From: Symsagittifera roscoffensis
Lineage: Eukaryota > Xenacoelomorpha > Acoela > Convolutidae
Assembly (NCBI RefSeq): GCF_963678635.1
Contig: NC_087068.1
Location: 57,955,896 to 58,019,895, forward strand
DNA: 64,000 bases
Reading direction: 5' to 3'
Shown: in pieces, positions 41,985 to 54,084 of the stretch
How the letters are laid out: the number at the start of each line of letters is the position of its first letter
Numbering within the stretch: the stretch's first letter is position 1
Program-made: the position numbers and the translations under genes
The notes under the pieces: generated by a model
Told to the model about the DNA's origin: nothing
The model's input: only the letters and a program-made list of their open reading frames with translations
Databases searched by the model: none

Positions 41985-42394
41985 TGAGTTATGACCGATG
42001 GGTATAAATCATAGAGTAATTTCGGATAGGGTACACCGTCTGCTCGTCACGCTCTCTTATTTTCGGCCGGATAGATTCGTGCAACTTCTTAGTCTAATAC
42101 CGATCCTAATCTTACTCTTATACTATCTAGTCTCAGGTTGTTTAACTAGTCTCTGCTAGGCTCAATAGATCTAGGGTATACTGGTTTATTGCGGCTGCTG
42201 AAGTACTCGGGAGAGTTCAACTAATTTCTAAGTTAAATTCAAATCTCTCTGGTGCTGAAATTACAAGTAATTTCAGCACTTACAAATAAGTGGTTTGTTA
42301 GTTAGATGGATCATGATTGGTTAATATTAAATACTTTACATTGGTAAAATATCTAATTTATCCAATCATAAAATGTAGTTTAGATCAGGTTCCA
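41985..42394 (-). repeat. 5' LTR of the complete element
   Basis: This is a 410-bp terminal repeat from tgagttatgacc to caggttcca, two mismatches from the 3' LTR. In element orientation the U3-like start has CCAAT boxes (42340-42344 and 42316-42320 on the minus strand) and the hairpin at 42252-42279. Confidence 0.95.
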
Positions 42395-44218
42395 TTACGG
42401 CAGAAAAATTAGTTCACAAAAGGACATTTGAGTAAATTAACAACTGCCTGGGAGATCACAGATCCGTTTTCAGGTGTCTGAGTTGAAAAGTTTAAAACTA
42501 TAACTGCATACATGAAGTGAGGACAATGTCTCTTTATCAATTTTAACTTAAATCATATAAATAATTCGCTGAAAAGACACCGGCGTGTCAAACCAAAACG
42601 GAAGAAAACGAAACAAGGAAAAGCGAAAAACTATACGGAAGGTTAAAGTTATATTATTGTAACTAGTTCTTCGTTATCTATGATGTAGGATTCCAAAAAA
42701 TCTGATTGAAGCCGTTTACTTCAGAAGTAGTTGCGGTTGCTGAAAAAAGTTAGATAAATTGGATAGTTATTTATAACACCGCTGAGTATTTTTTCCGCAG
42801 CCTGAAAGAATCGAATCTTTAGTTTTTATACTCAATTACTGCCAACTTTCGAGCTGTAACACGTGCCTCCAATAACTTGCTTATTTCAGTTTCATTTCAG
42901 AAATCGTATAGAAGAAAAATAGGACTATCCCCCGAAAATTCTTGATAATGATTTCAATAACTCATTTAAATGAATTTTTTTGCCGAGAATAAATTGTTTT
43001 CAACCCTTGGACTTCTTTAAGGACTCAAACAACTTTGAATAATCCTTGCAATTTTTGGTCCAGGATATTTTTGCTTTGTTTTAGACCCGTATGCCAAAAC
43101 ACCGTTCTGAATAACAGGTTGCGCAAACTTTACTTATTTGGGTTAGATTTTTTGTTGACAATTTTTTCCTCGATCTAAAAAGCATGCCGAAAAAATTTGG
43201 AAAGTTTCCGACTAAAGAAAACTGACTGAAAAAATAACACGCTACCTACGATCCAGTGAAAATCGAGAAAAGAATTACAATTAGTCTTCGTTCGACGAAC
43301 TCAACTGCAGCCGAGTATGTCATAGAGATTTTTCTTTACCGAGGATCAAGATTGGGGAAAAACATTGCAACTTAAATTATGAATTGGAAACAAAAATTTC
43401 CCAATCAAGATGATAACTTCAAAAAAATGAAAATCGATTTATTTGTCGATTATTTTTGGATAGTTGTTTTTAGAATACATTTGGCGACCAAAAATTATTT
43501 AAAATGATACCACACTTGACCCCAATAACTTTTGCTGTTGTTGTCAAATCAGCCGGTCATTTCTTTGCGGTATTCAAAATGTACAAAATGAAAACCTAAC
43601 CGTTCGCCATAAAACACTCGTTTTTTGTTGTGCTTAAAGCTAAACACTTTATTAAAACAAAAGGAGTTGACCTGAGCTGAAAAGATATTTAAACTGTGAT
43701 CATTCTTTTTAAATTTATGGGGGGATTTAAAGGTTGCCATTTTGGCCCATTTGGGACAATTAACGAGGGATTTGTTTCGCGCTATTAACGCGTAAGCGAC
43801 GATTTAATCCGTCTTAGACATCGTTCCGAATTGGTTGAAGGACGCTAATTTGCCATAATTGATTTGTTACTGGGAGCGAAATCAATCGCTTTGTACTTTA
43901 TAAGGCTTGCGGTGGATGATATTCACAAAAAATGTCATGTTTTAATTTTTTTTTCATTTTATTACTTTAAATTTTTTCGTGTTATTACTGCTCCATAGAC
44001 CATCAAAGGCAGTCGGAACATTCAGGGCTTCGCCCTGATACGAGAAGTCTTGTTTACTTTGTTTTCGCAAGCCAGAACCATTAAGCTTAGAAACTTTTTA
44101 GTTTTTGTGTTTTTATCATTGTTTTGCGTTTCCTTTCAATTACTTGTTAGAGTTTGTTCTCAAAAGACAGGGCTCGACAATAAATGTCATAAATTTGGCG
44201 GAAATAACATCTGCAGTT
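42395..44218. repeat. Inverted repeat, left arm, inner part
   Basis: This part is the reverse complement of 44675-46506, with a few percent differences and small indels. It begins with the second ttac of the target duplication. No gene was seen. Short ORFs (for example 43549-43740) appear on both arms only as repeats. Confidence 0.9.
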
Positions 44219-44474
44219 GGTGATTTCAACAAAACAATTTTTTAAATGTTACTATAAATATTGCATGAACCAAACACGACTACGGTAATTTAAGTAGTAT
44301 AGATATACGACACTGGATCGGGGGGGGGGGGGTGATCCCTACAGGGATCATTGGGTATAGATTATACCTAAGGATCCCTATGTAAATATTTATACCTAAT
44401 GATCCCTATGTAGAATATTTATACCTAATGATCCCTATGTAAAATTTTCATAGCTAATGATCCCTATGAAAAAA
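44219..44474. repeat. Palindrome centre with poly-G and minisatellite
   Basis: A run of 13 G lies at 44320-44332. It is followed by a small palindrome (gatccctacagggatc) and then at least four 28-29-bp units starting gatccctatg at 44373, 44401, 44430 and 44459. The last is cut by the assembly gap. Confidence 0.8.
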
Positions 44475-44674
44475 NNNNNNNNNNNNNNNNNNNNNNNNNN
44501 NNNNNNNNNNNNNNNNNNNNNNNNNNNNNNNNNNNNNNNNNNNNNNNNNNNNNNNNNNNNNNNNNNNNNNNNNNNNNNNNNNNNNNNNNNNNNNNNNNNN
44601 NNNNNNNNNNNNNNNNNNNNNNNNNNNNNNNNNNNNNNNNNNNNNNNNNNNNNNNNNNNNNNNNNNNNNNNNNN
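44475..44674. other. Assembly gap (200 N)
   Basis: The run is exactly 200 N, a likely placeholder length. The ORFs crossing it are meaningless. The true length of the minisatellite and of the palindrome spacer is unknown. Confidence 0.98.
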
Positions 44675-47600
44675 AACTGCAGATGTTATTTCCACCAAAT
44701 TTATGACATTTATTGTCGAGCCCTGTCTTTTTGAGAACAAACTCTAACAAGTGGTTGAAAGGAAACGCAAAACAATGATAAAAACACAAAAACTAAAAAG
44801 TTTCTGAGCTTAATGGTTCTAGCTTGCGAAAACAAAGCAAACAAGACTTTTCGTATCAAGACGAAGCCCTGAATGTTCCGACTGCCTTTGATGGTCTATG
44901 GAGCAGTAATAACACGAAAAATTTAAAGTAATAAAATGAAAAAAAAATTAAAACATGACATTTTTTGTGAAAATCATCCACCGCAAGCCTTATAAAGTAC
45001 AAAGTGATTGATTTCGCTCCCAGTAACAAATCAATTATGGCAAATTAGCTTCCTTCAACCAATTCGGAACGATTTCTAAGACGGATTAAATCGTCGCTTA
45101 CGCGTTAATAGCGCGAAATAAATCCCTCGTTAATTGTCCCAAATGGCAACCTTTAAACCCCCCCATAAATTTAAAAAGAATGATCACAGTTTAAATATCT
45201 TTTCAAATTTCAGCTCAGGTCAACTCCTTTTGTTTTAATACAGTGTTTAGCTTTAAGCACAACAAAAAACGAGTGTTTTATGGCGAACGGTTAGGTTTTC
45301 ATTTTGTACATTTTGAATACCGCAAAGAAATGACCGGCTGATTTGACAACAACAGCAAAAGTTATTGGGGTCAAGTGTGGTAGCATTTTAAATAATTGTT
45401 GGTCGCCAAATGTATTCTAAAAACAACTATCCAAAAATAATCGACAAATAAATCGATTTTCATTTTTTTGAAGTTATCAGCTTGATTGGGAAATTTTTGT
45501 TTCCAATTCATAATTTAAGTTGCAATGTTTTTCCTCAATCTTGATCCTCGGTAAAGAAAAATCTCTATGACATACTCGGCTGCAGTTGAGTTCGTCGAAC
45601 GAAGACTAATTGTAATTCTTTTCTCGATTTTCACTGGATCGTAGGTAGCGTGTTTTTTTTCAGTCAGTTTTCTTTAGTCGGAAACTTTGCAAATTTTTTC
45701 GGCATGTTTTTTAGATCGAGGAAAAATTTGTCAACAAAAAATCTAATCCAAATAAGTAAAGTTTGCGCAACCTGTTATTCAGAACGGTGTTTTGGCATAC
45801 GGGTCTAAAACAAAGCAAAAACATCCTGGACCGAAAATTGCAAGGATTATTCAAAGTTGTTTCGAATCCTTAAAGAAGCCCAAGGGTTGAAAACAATTTA
45901 TTCTCGGCAAAATAAATTCATTTAAATGAGTTATTGAAATCATTATCAAGAATTTTCGGGGGATAGTCCTATTTTTCTTCTATACGATTTCTGAAATGAA
46001 ACTGAAATAAGCAAGTTATCAGAGGCACGTGTTACAGCTCGAAAGTTGGCAGTAATTGAGTATAAAAACTAAAGATTCGATTCTTTTCAGGCTGCGAAAA
46101 AAAATGCTCAGCGGTGTTATAAATAACCATCCAATTTATCTAACTTTTTTAGCAACCGCAACTACTTTTGAAGTAAACGGCTTCAATCAAACTTTTTTGG
46201 AATCCTACATCATAGATAACGAAGAACTAGTTAGAATAATATAACTTTAACCTTCCGTATAGTTTTAAGCTTTTCCGTGTTTCGTTTTCTTCCGTTTTGG
46301 TTTGACACGCCTGCGTCTTTTCAGCGAATTATTTACATGATTTTAGGATTTCAGTTAAAATTGGTAAGGAGACATTGTCCTCACTTCATGTATGTAGTTA
46401 TAGTTATAAACTTTTCCGCTCAGACAACTGAAAACGGATCTGTGATCTCCCAGGCAGTTGTTAATTTACTCAAATGTCCTGTTTTGAACTACTTTTTCTG
46501 CCGTAAAGTAATTCATTATTATTGTTCCGACTTTCGAAGAAAGTGAGGAATATAAATGCCCCTTGTGGTTTTTTTATTCAGATCAATTTAAGAAAAATTT
46601 GACCTCATATGGGCATCGAACCGGAAATCTTGGGATTGCCAAGCGAGTATGCTTGTTATATTATATGGAATTTGCGCCGAATGTTTTTATTCGGTGGGTC
46701 TTTATGGCTCGAAATTACTGTTAGTTGTTATCTGATCGGTAATTTTCTTGAAAAGCAACACTTAAACTTTGAGCTCAAACTAATTTTGCAAAACCAGTAT
46801 CCATTTTCTAGATTTAATTGAGTAGAAAAATAAGAGCTACGCTAGTTGTTATATCAGTTTAAGAAGTCAAATCAACCAAGCTGTCTGCAAAAAGGCAGAA
46901 TGACAGGCAATTGGTGTATAACAAATTCAATCTGTACGCTAAGTATTATCTGTGAACAGAAGTTGTAATATCACATCTTTGCAACTAGATGGGGCTCGAA
47001 AAGTCCTTCAAAAATTATAAAGAAATTTAATCTCAACTGTGTCTTTAAATAACCTAGGTGTTTTAAGAACACGTTTTCATGAATCCTTTCTCTTAACACT
47101 GGCACTTAAACTATTCAACCCATTTTGTTTGCAATAGGCATCAAAGTTTCACCGAATTCTGATAATAAATTTCACTTAGTGCCTTTAGAGTTGAACAAGC
47201 TCATTCAGTGCTGATTTAAATAAACGCTAAAAACGTTGAAAACTGAAATTTATTACTCAATTTTCCAAAATTGAGTGGACGTTGAGGCGTAAAATGACAA
47301 GGACAAATAACTTGGAATTTCGCAAAGTTTTTATGGTTGGCGAATTTTAGATCCAAAATTCAATCCCAATTTTAAAATGGGTCATTTCGTTCAGTTCATA
47401 GTTACGCTGAAAACACGCAGTCAAATGATGTAAAAAATGAATTGACCATCATTTGTCAATTGACCATAATTTGTGCCCATAATTTATGCCACATTGAATC
47501 CATTTTGTGAGAATTGAGTAAGAGTTTTTTATTTATTTAACTGGTTATTTTGAATCAGCACTGAATGAACTTACTCAGCTCAAAATGCAGTGAAGTTTCA

Positions 47601-48947
47601 GCAAACCTCCAAAAATTGCGTGAACAGAAAACAAACCAGCTAAAAAAAATTATCATTCTGATTTGGCAAGTTTTATTTGCCTTTTGTTTACACAAGCAAA
47701 GCTTTGTGTTTTAGTATGAACTCACTTTTTTCCAACCTAAGTTGCAAATATTGTTGCGATGCAAATATCATCGCGACAAAATGTTTTCATTTTGATCAAT
47801 AACCAGCCATTAAGTACAGCCAATGCTGAGGATATTAACACAGACCATTATTTTACAAATAGCACTTAGCTTCAAGGTATCATGGATCTGTAGCTTAAAG
47901 GTAGGGAAGGAGACCAGCAACAAAATAAGAGGGTGCGAACTTTAGCGGGGTGGGATGTTTGTATTTTGTATACTAGCTAAAATGCTTCCGCTCTATGAAT
48001 TGAGGCATGTTAGTTCGTAAAATTCTTTTGTTTTCAAATTGACTGGTACTGCTAATGCGTCATAATTGTCTTGCGTCACTAGCAATTATGTAGACTCATA
48101 GTTGGCGTTCTTCACTTAAGAAATTTTGTAGACTCTCAAAGTTTTACTCATTCAGTTTTTCCCATTAGAGTTATGAGTCATGTCTTTGCTTGTGTATGCG
48201 AAGCTCAACTTCGCCTGTGTGGAAAAAATTGGGTTTAATAAATTAGGAATCATTGAAATGAGAGTGGATTCGAAGAGAGAGTGTTTTTAAAACACATTTA
48301 TAAAGATAATTTTTTTCCGCGTCTACAAGTTTAATTGCACAGCCTGACAAAAAACTTATTTAATGTTTATTCTTTTTCTTGTAGTGCGTATCTGTAAAGG
48401 CTGGGTAAATAAACAACCAAAAAATTTCAGAAAGTAAAAAAAAAGTTCACTAAAGTTTATTTTATTTCAGTTTTGAAATCGGTGTTCCAAAAAAATTTCC
48501 TGTGATACTTACGATGTATGATCTTTTCAGATGTATTTTCGTTTTTGGATCATTCGGCTGGTTTGCTTAAAAACACTCAGTCCGAATCAGCAATAATTTT
48601 ATCGCTCTATTTTTTTTTGTTGACAACCATTTTCTATTACTTTTTTTGTTTTAGGCATAGTTGGTTTTCATGTTTTGTTGACTCAAAGGACACTCGGTAA
48701 ATACTAAAATCTTAATAAATGCTGGTAGTTGATTTTTCTCGACTGTTCTGAAATCAAAAATTTCAACCACTGAAAAATTTCATCTTTGATTTCGAGTAAT
48801 TTGTTTCGGTTCAATAGTTTGCAATGCTACGTTTGCGTTGTATCGCTAGTGACTCCAAAGTTTGTTTGGCCTCTGGTTTTCTTGAATCCAGATATTTCTT
48901 GAGGGGATTTCAGTTAAGGAAAAAATTCAAATGTTCTTAGGTCGATC
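44675..48947. repeat. Inverted repeat, right arm (uninterrupted)
   Basis: This arm of 4273 bp mirrors 42395-44218 plus 21604-24050. The position matching the LTR insertion (46501-46510) is an empty site with a single ttac. The arm ends at taggtcgatc (48947), where similarity stops. No gene is recognised in it. Confidence 0.9.
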
Positions 48948-50181
48948 AAATAGTTTAGAATAGCCCATTTGGTACACTGGGCTACAATAAACAAGTAGAC
49001 ACTCGATTTCAACGAACAAAGGGAAGAATTTTTTCTCCATGTTTTTGTCTTTTTCTCCATGTTTTTGCGGAAAAACGGCATACGGACCTGGTTAAGTAGT
49101 AACTTGGTTCTGGGTTAAAAATTTTTAAATAAATCTAAGAGTAATTTAGCGCTGATGAACAGTGAGGCAATAGAACAGGTCTTCCTCTAAGTATTTTGGA
49201 AAACTGATTGCTTCGAATCAAGCTCAAGATTCTCATCAGCAGTCAGGTTGTTTCTAAAAACTGACAAATTTTCGTTAATTAGCGCCCATGTCTGTTGTCA
49301 AACCAGTTACGATCATTTCTTGATCCTCGATACGCAACCTGTCGCTTTTCTCCGATTCAAAGAAACTGCCAAAATCATCTTTTCAGTAAGTATGCAATTG
49401 TAATTTTTTTCCGGTAAAAATTGATTTGTCGGACTTGCTTTAATCTGCTCAAGTTTTGTCGGCATAGTTGCCACTTCTAGAATGTTCTTGTACTGTAAGG
49501 AAATTTGATTGTTGTTTTGCGGAGGGTTGAAACTTTTTAAAATTGTAGAAAGTTTAATTTTTTTCGGCTCAACTTTTGTTTTGATCTAAGATTGTTTTCG
49601 CTTCGTAAGTTTTCTTCCGTTTTTTAGATGAAAGGGAAAGGTCTTGATTGGTATGTTTTTTCGAGTTTTTTTGATAAAACTGTATTATGATAAAGTATGG
49701 GACTATGTTTTTTTGTTGTTTTTTGGGACGCTTTGTAATTTTTTTGTCATTTTGCAAAATTTTTTAGTTTTTCTCAGAAACGATTTTACCAATTTTCTTT
49801 AAAGGGATGTTAATCAAAAGACCGCGTACTCCCCTGTCTGTCTGCATACTCTCTTGGTCTTTCTTTCTTACCCATTTATCTGCAGCCTTCTATAAATCTG
49901 TGAGAGAATATTTGACCTATTTTATTGTTTTTTTTGTTTTCCCAAAAATTACCCTCACAATTCTGAGATTTTGCTTTCAACGAATAGAACGGATGTGAGA
50001 AACTCCGCTGCTTTAGCGGCTAAGACCGATTTTTTAAACGCATAAAGTTATGGCCTTCGATTTGTCATGATTTTTTGACCTTTTCTATGAAATCTTTTTG
50101 GTTTTTCTCTAAAACTAAGCGCCCAAATCTGAAATTGTGGGTTCAATGGAGATAACGGGTAGCGACTAAATCCCAACCTTT
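48948..50181. other. Intergenic, no gene recognised
   Basis: This is unique AT-rich DNA between the right arm and the second element copy. The ORFs at 49569-49757 and 49807-49998 are low-complexity (Lys or Phe-rich) and unsupported. A short repeated phrase (ttttctccatgtttttg) occurs twice near 49033 and 49051. Confidence 0.5.
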
Positions 50182-50590
50182 TGAGTTTAGATATGGGGGT
50201 CTAACTCATAGAGTAATTTCGGATAGGGTACACCGTCTGCTCGTCACGCTATCTTATTTTCGGCCGGATAGATTCGTGCAACTTCTTGGTCTAATACCGA
50301 TCCTAATCTTACTCTTATAACTACTAGTCTCAGGGTGTTTAACTAGTCTCTGCTAGGCTCAATAGATCTAGAGTATACTGGTATTGTTGCGGCTGCTGAA
50401 GTACTCGGGAGAGGCAACTATTTTCTAAGTTAAATTCAAATCTCTCTGGTGCTGAAATTACAAGTAATTTCAGCACTTACAAATAAGTGGGTAGTTAATT
50501 AGATGGATTGTGATTGGTTAATATTAAATACTTTACAATGGTTAAATGTCTAAATTATAAATAATGAAACATAGTTTAGATCAGGTTCCA
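50182..50590 (-). repeat. 3' LTR of the second copy
   Basis: This 409-bp repeat, from tgagtttagata to tcaggttcca, differs from the copy 1 LTR at many positions. It keeps the TG/CA ends and the 13-bp hairpin (50449-50476). Its partner lies outside the window. Confidence 0.9.
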
Positions 50591-50863
50591 CCCATCCGGG
50601 GTTTACAGAGTTTTTGAGTTCTATCTCTTTTATTCTGCAATTGAAGGATGGATGATGAACGTTGGTATGTGGCGAACATCATTTTCGCTTTCTTTTTCCC
50701 TGGAGAAGAGAGGTCCAGGAGACTAGAACCGTCGACATAATTTCTCTTCAAGAGAAAAGTTCCAGGACGCTGGAGTTAGGGGTAGGAAGTTATCTTCTCA
50801 TCGTTTGTCAACGAATGTGATTCCCAATGAAATCGTTTAGATTTCAGAATCCAAAATGCTTTG

Positions 50864-51124
50864 CTATGTCAGTTCTGCTTGCATTTGTGGAGGGCTGTTT
50901 GTGATCAACCTCGTCTGGGAATGGCGTGAAGCTCGTGTTTGGAAGGGATGCCTTGTTACTCGGATCTGTACGTATACTTGAACATCGAGGTGGTCATTGG
51001 TCTGGTTCAATGAAGTCCTTTGCTGCGAAGTCAAGTCGTACTCTAAATCCTTTGAGTTGTGATTGTGTGCGGCATGTCGGTTGTAATTGGTAGCCATTCT
51101 TTGTTCAGGTTGTGATGGGATCAT
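50864..51124 (-). CDS. ORF Z of the second copy, 86 aa
   Basis: This is the open counterpart of 24621-24911. An extra ATG upstream gives nine more residues before the shared MATNYNRHAAHNHNSKDLEY. Codon CAG stands where copy 1 has TAG. The protein is hydrophilic and His/Gln/Arg-rich, with no known domain. It lies directly after the conserved acceptor at 51163. That it is open in an otherwise decayed copy could be chance over so short a length. Confidence 0.4.
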   Translation of the reverse strand: MIPSQPEQRMATNYNRHAAHNHNSKDLEYDLTSQQRTSLNQTNDHLDVQVYVQIRVTRHPFQTRASRHSQTRLITNSPPQMQAELT

Positions 51125-52269
51125 CTAGTCTTTGGATGTTCGTCTTTGCTGCTGTGTGTGATCTATATACTGCATACTATGATTTACATCTTATAATTTT
51201 TTGTTAATTGTTTTTTAGTTATGATCTTGGTTAATTGTTTTCACAAAAGCTTTTTATTTTAGTTCAGTTATTTTGAAGAGTTACTCACCCTTGAGTACCT
51301 CTTATTAAAAATAAAGTGTGGTCACAAAGCGTGGATGTAGCGCGGTGGGTTAGGCCGGCTATAGAGCATGCTCAGGACGTCCTCTCTGGTGGGTTAGGCC
51401 AGGAGTGGGAGTATGATTTCGTGCGGTTTCTTTGAGGGGTCCTGCTTTGTGTTAACATTATATGGTGTTTTTTCTGGGTTTTCTTATGTTACTTATGGTT
51501 GTGTCCTTTTTTCAAAAATCAAATTGTTTTTGGTTTGGGTTTGTCTTTCGACTTTTTTGTGTTTTATTATTTCTTTCGTTGACTTTATGATAGTCTTCAA
51601 AAGAATAAATTATCCAGTTTTAAGCTGGGTTAATCCGGTTTGGGTACCGTTGGTGTTCTTTTCTTATTCATGCTGTTATTTTATGATTTGTGGTGTTCAG
51701 TCATTTGCATTGGTTAGTTTAGTATAGTGTATAACTCCATTCCAACCGGGTTAAAGAATAGTTGGAAACTTGTTATCGTTAGTGAGAGTTGTTGTTATTG
51801 AAAGCTTGGAACATAAAATCATTATTTTAAACAATTCTTCGTGGGCGAGCTGTGCAAGTATGGATAGAAGTCTTGTGCGAATGAATGAAAAGGTTAGTAC
51901 TGCTTTCTCAACTTATAAATTTACTGCTTGAATCTGAATTTTTACTACCTTTTGGGGAAATTTGAAATTATAAATTTTCATTGTATGTAATTTTACTGCT
52001 TTTGGGGGAAGAATTTATAATTTAATTTATTACATTTGTATGAATCTTATGACATTATATTGTGCAAAAGTTTTAGTATATTGAAATTGTTTTAGCAAAT
52101 AAGTTTTAAATCATTTGTAGTTTTAAATTAATGAGTTTATATTTTTGTTTGTCTTTTTTCGTTTTGTAGATGATGGTGGTGAGAAAACTAGAAAAATGAA
52201 GTGTAACATTATGAAGAATGGTTAGTTAAATATATATTTATTAGTGAATGTAATTGAATTATACTTACC

Positions 52270-54084
52270 TTAATTTTCGGGGAAGAAGCCATGTGGGAAG
52301 AGGTCTTGGATTAGTTCAGATGATGTTAATAATTTAGCTAATATGCGAATGATGTTTTTAGTTTCTAGCAGTGGCCAAAGCAATTGAAGTGCTTTGTTGA
52401 TATTTAGTTCTTCGGTGCCTACTGCGAATTCATGAGGTGTGTTCTGGATTAGGTTGTAAAGTTTATGATTATATTTAGTGTTATGGATGAATTCTAGAAT
52501 GGGAATTTCAATGGGTTGTAGGAATTCATGCGGAATGAGGAAGGGTCTGGATTCTTCGTCCTGAAAAGTCTTTGTGATGGGGCAAAATAAATACATTTGG
52601 TGGACGGGGTCGTAGTTACGGAGGATGCCGTGGAGGTTAGTATTCTTGATACAATAAGTGAAATTAAGAAAAAATTGTGATGTGTACTTTGAGTTGATGA
52701 ATTGAAAACGATGGTGGGGTTGTCGTGAGGGTGTATGTAAGTCAAAGTGATTTTGTATAAAGCGATAATATGTGTAAGTATGTGTCTGTTTAGTGCGTAA
52801 CATAATATCGTGGGAGCAGTGCAGATCTCGTTCTTGTGGTGTAAGAAAGTGGAAGGTTAGTGTAAATAAATTAAATTTATCTTGTAAGCTTTGGTAGGCT
52901 TGTGTGTCAATAAGGGCTTCGGTAATGATGTGATCGTGTTTTTTTTATCAAAAATGTTAAGTGTAAATAAATATGGTGTTGTGATGAAAAATTTCTCTGT
53001 TAGTTGTGGGTTAGCAAAGCGGTCGTCGTCTAAAAATTGGTCTTGGTTAGGGCGTATGATGTTGTGATCATAATTTTCGATAGTGAATTCATTAGCTCGG
53101 GGTGCGGTGAATGTTTTTAATAGTTTTTTAAATCCAACGTATGTGAATTGACGTGGTGTGAGTGCTGTTGTTAGTCTGTATAACATATTTTTGCATTGTT
53201 CATTATCAGTGATGGTGTTATAAAGTGGTAGGTAAAGAGGGTTAGTGTAGTGATAGTATGATGTCCAATGTAGTGTTGGCATTAAGACGTGTTCGTCAAC
53301 AAAATTTCCGGTGTCTTCATTAGTAGTAGTGGTATTCAAGGTGTATTGAGGAAATGATGGTAAGTTAGTTTGGAGAAAAGTTTTAGTATTTTTATGTTGT
53401 GGATGATCAATATATTCTTTAGCTGTGCCTGGTTTATTTGTAAATGGGTGATTTGGAAACTTCCGTTTGAAAGTGCGATAAGCGCGGTTAGTGCTAGTGG
53501 ATGTGTCTGTTGAAGTGGAGGATTGGTTTAATGATGGGGTATAATCTGATAGCAGTGTAGGTGTGGGTGGGCCGGATGATGTTGTTATTGATGATAGGTG
53601 ATGTATGGTAAGAGTATGGGGATGGATAATTTGCTGTTGAAGGGTAAAATAATTATCTAATTCTGGGGAAATTTGTGGAATATTTGGGGGAATTGTTGGT
53701 TGATCTGTCAGAAAGGGATGGGGTATATGTTGGGGTGACTTGGGATGCATGAGAGGGAGTGGAGAGGGATGGTAGTGGTTGACTGGCAGTGATGGGTTGA
53801 AAAGGGGGTTGTGAAAAATGTGAAGGGTTGGTTTGGGAATAGGTGGAAGGAGAGGGTTCAGAGTTGGCAAATTCGTCGGGAGTTTCAAGGTCTGAATTGT
53901 TAAATTGTGAAATAGTATGAAAAACTGAAATATCTGAGTTAGTGTCTGAACTCGTGCTAGATGGTATGTTAATAATTGCAAAATCAGGTGGGGGGAAAGC
54001 GAAAAGTGGTATAATTGGGACTGGGTTTTGGAGATTTGCTGGGTGGGAATTTGAGCGGTGGAGGGATCCAACTTGTCGGCTCAT
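52270..54084 (-). pseudogene. ORF Y of the second copy, frameshifted
   Basis: The ATG at 54084 overlaps the env stop as ATGA, as in copy 1. The frame is broken around 53660-53690, where the MSRQ frame shifts into the frame at 54071-52857, and again near 52860-52950. The C-terminal 177 codons (52803-52270) are well conserved. Codon CAA (Gln) is at the position where copy 1 has TAG. The stop TAA is followed at once by the splice donor G|GTAAGTAT. Confidence 0.8.

Larger units (their letters stand above)
24051..42394 (-). mobile_element. Complete 18.3-kb Ty3/gypsy-like retrovirus-like element
   Basis: The two 410-bp LTRs begin with TG and end with CA, flanked by the ttac duplication. All genes lie on the minus strand, so the 5' LTR is at 41985-42394. 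The LTRs differ at about two positions (42008 a versus c, 42054 c versus a), which means a recent insertion. Gag-pol and env are full length. At 18.3 kb it is two to three times longer than usual gypsy or errantivirus elements. The excess is a long leader, accessory ORFs between pol and env, and two ORFs after env. No convincing polypurine tract was seen before the 3' LTR (the sequence there is atccggatggg, conserved in copy 2). Confidence 0.95.

Noticed and set aside
42600-42660. Candidate host exon in the inverted repeat arms
   Set aside because: No frame longer than about 60 codons and no paired splice sites are conserved between the arms.
44435-44789. ORFs of about 100 codons crossing the N run
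   Set aside because: They consist largely of undefined residues from the assembly gap.
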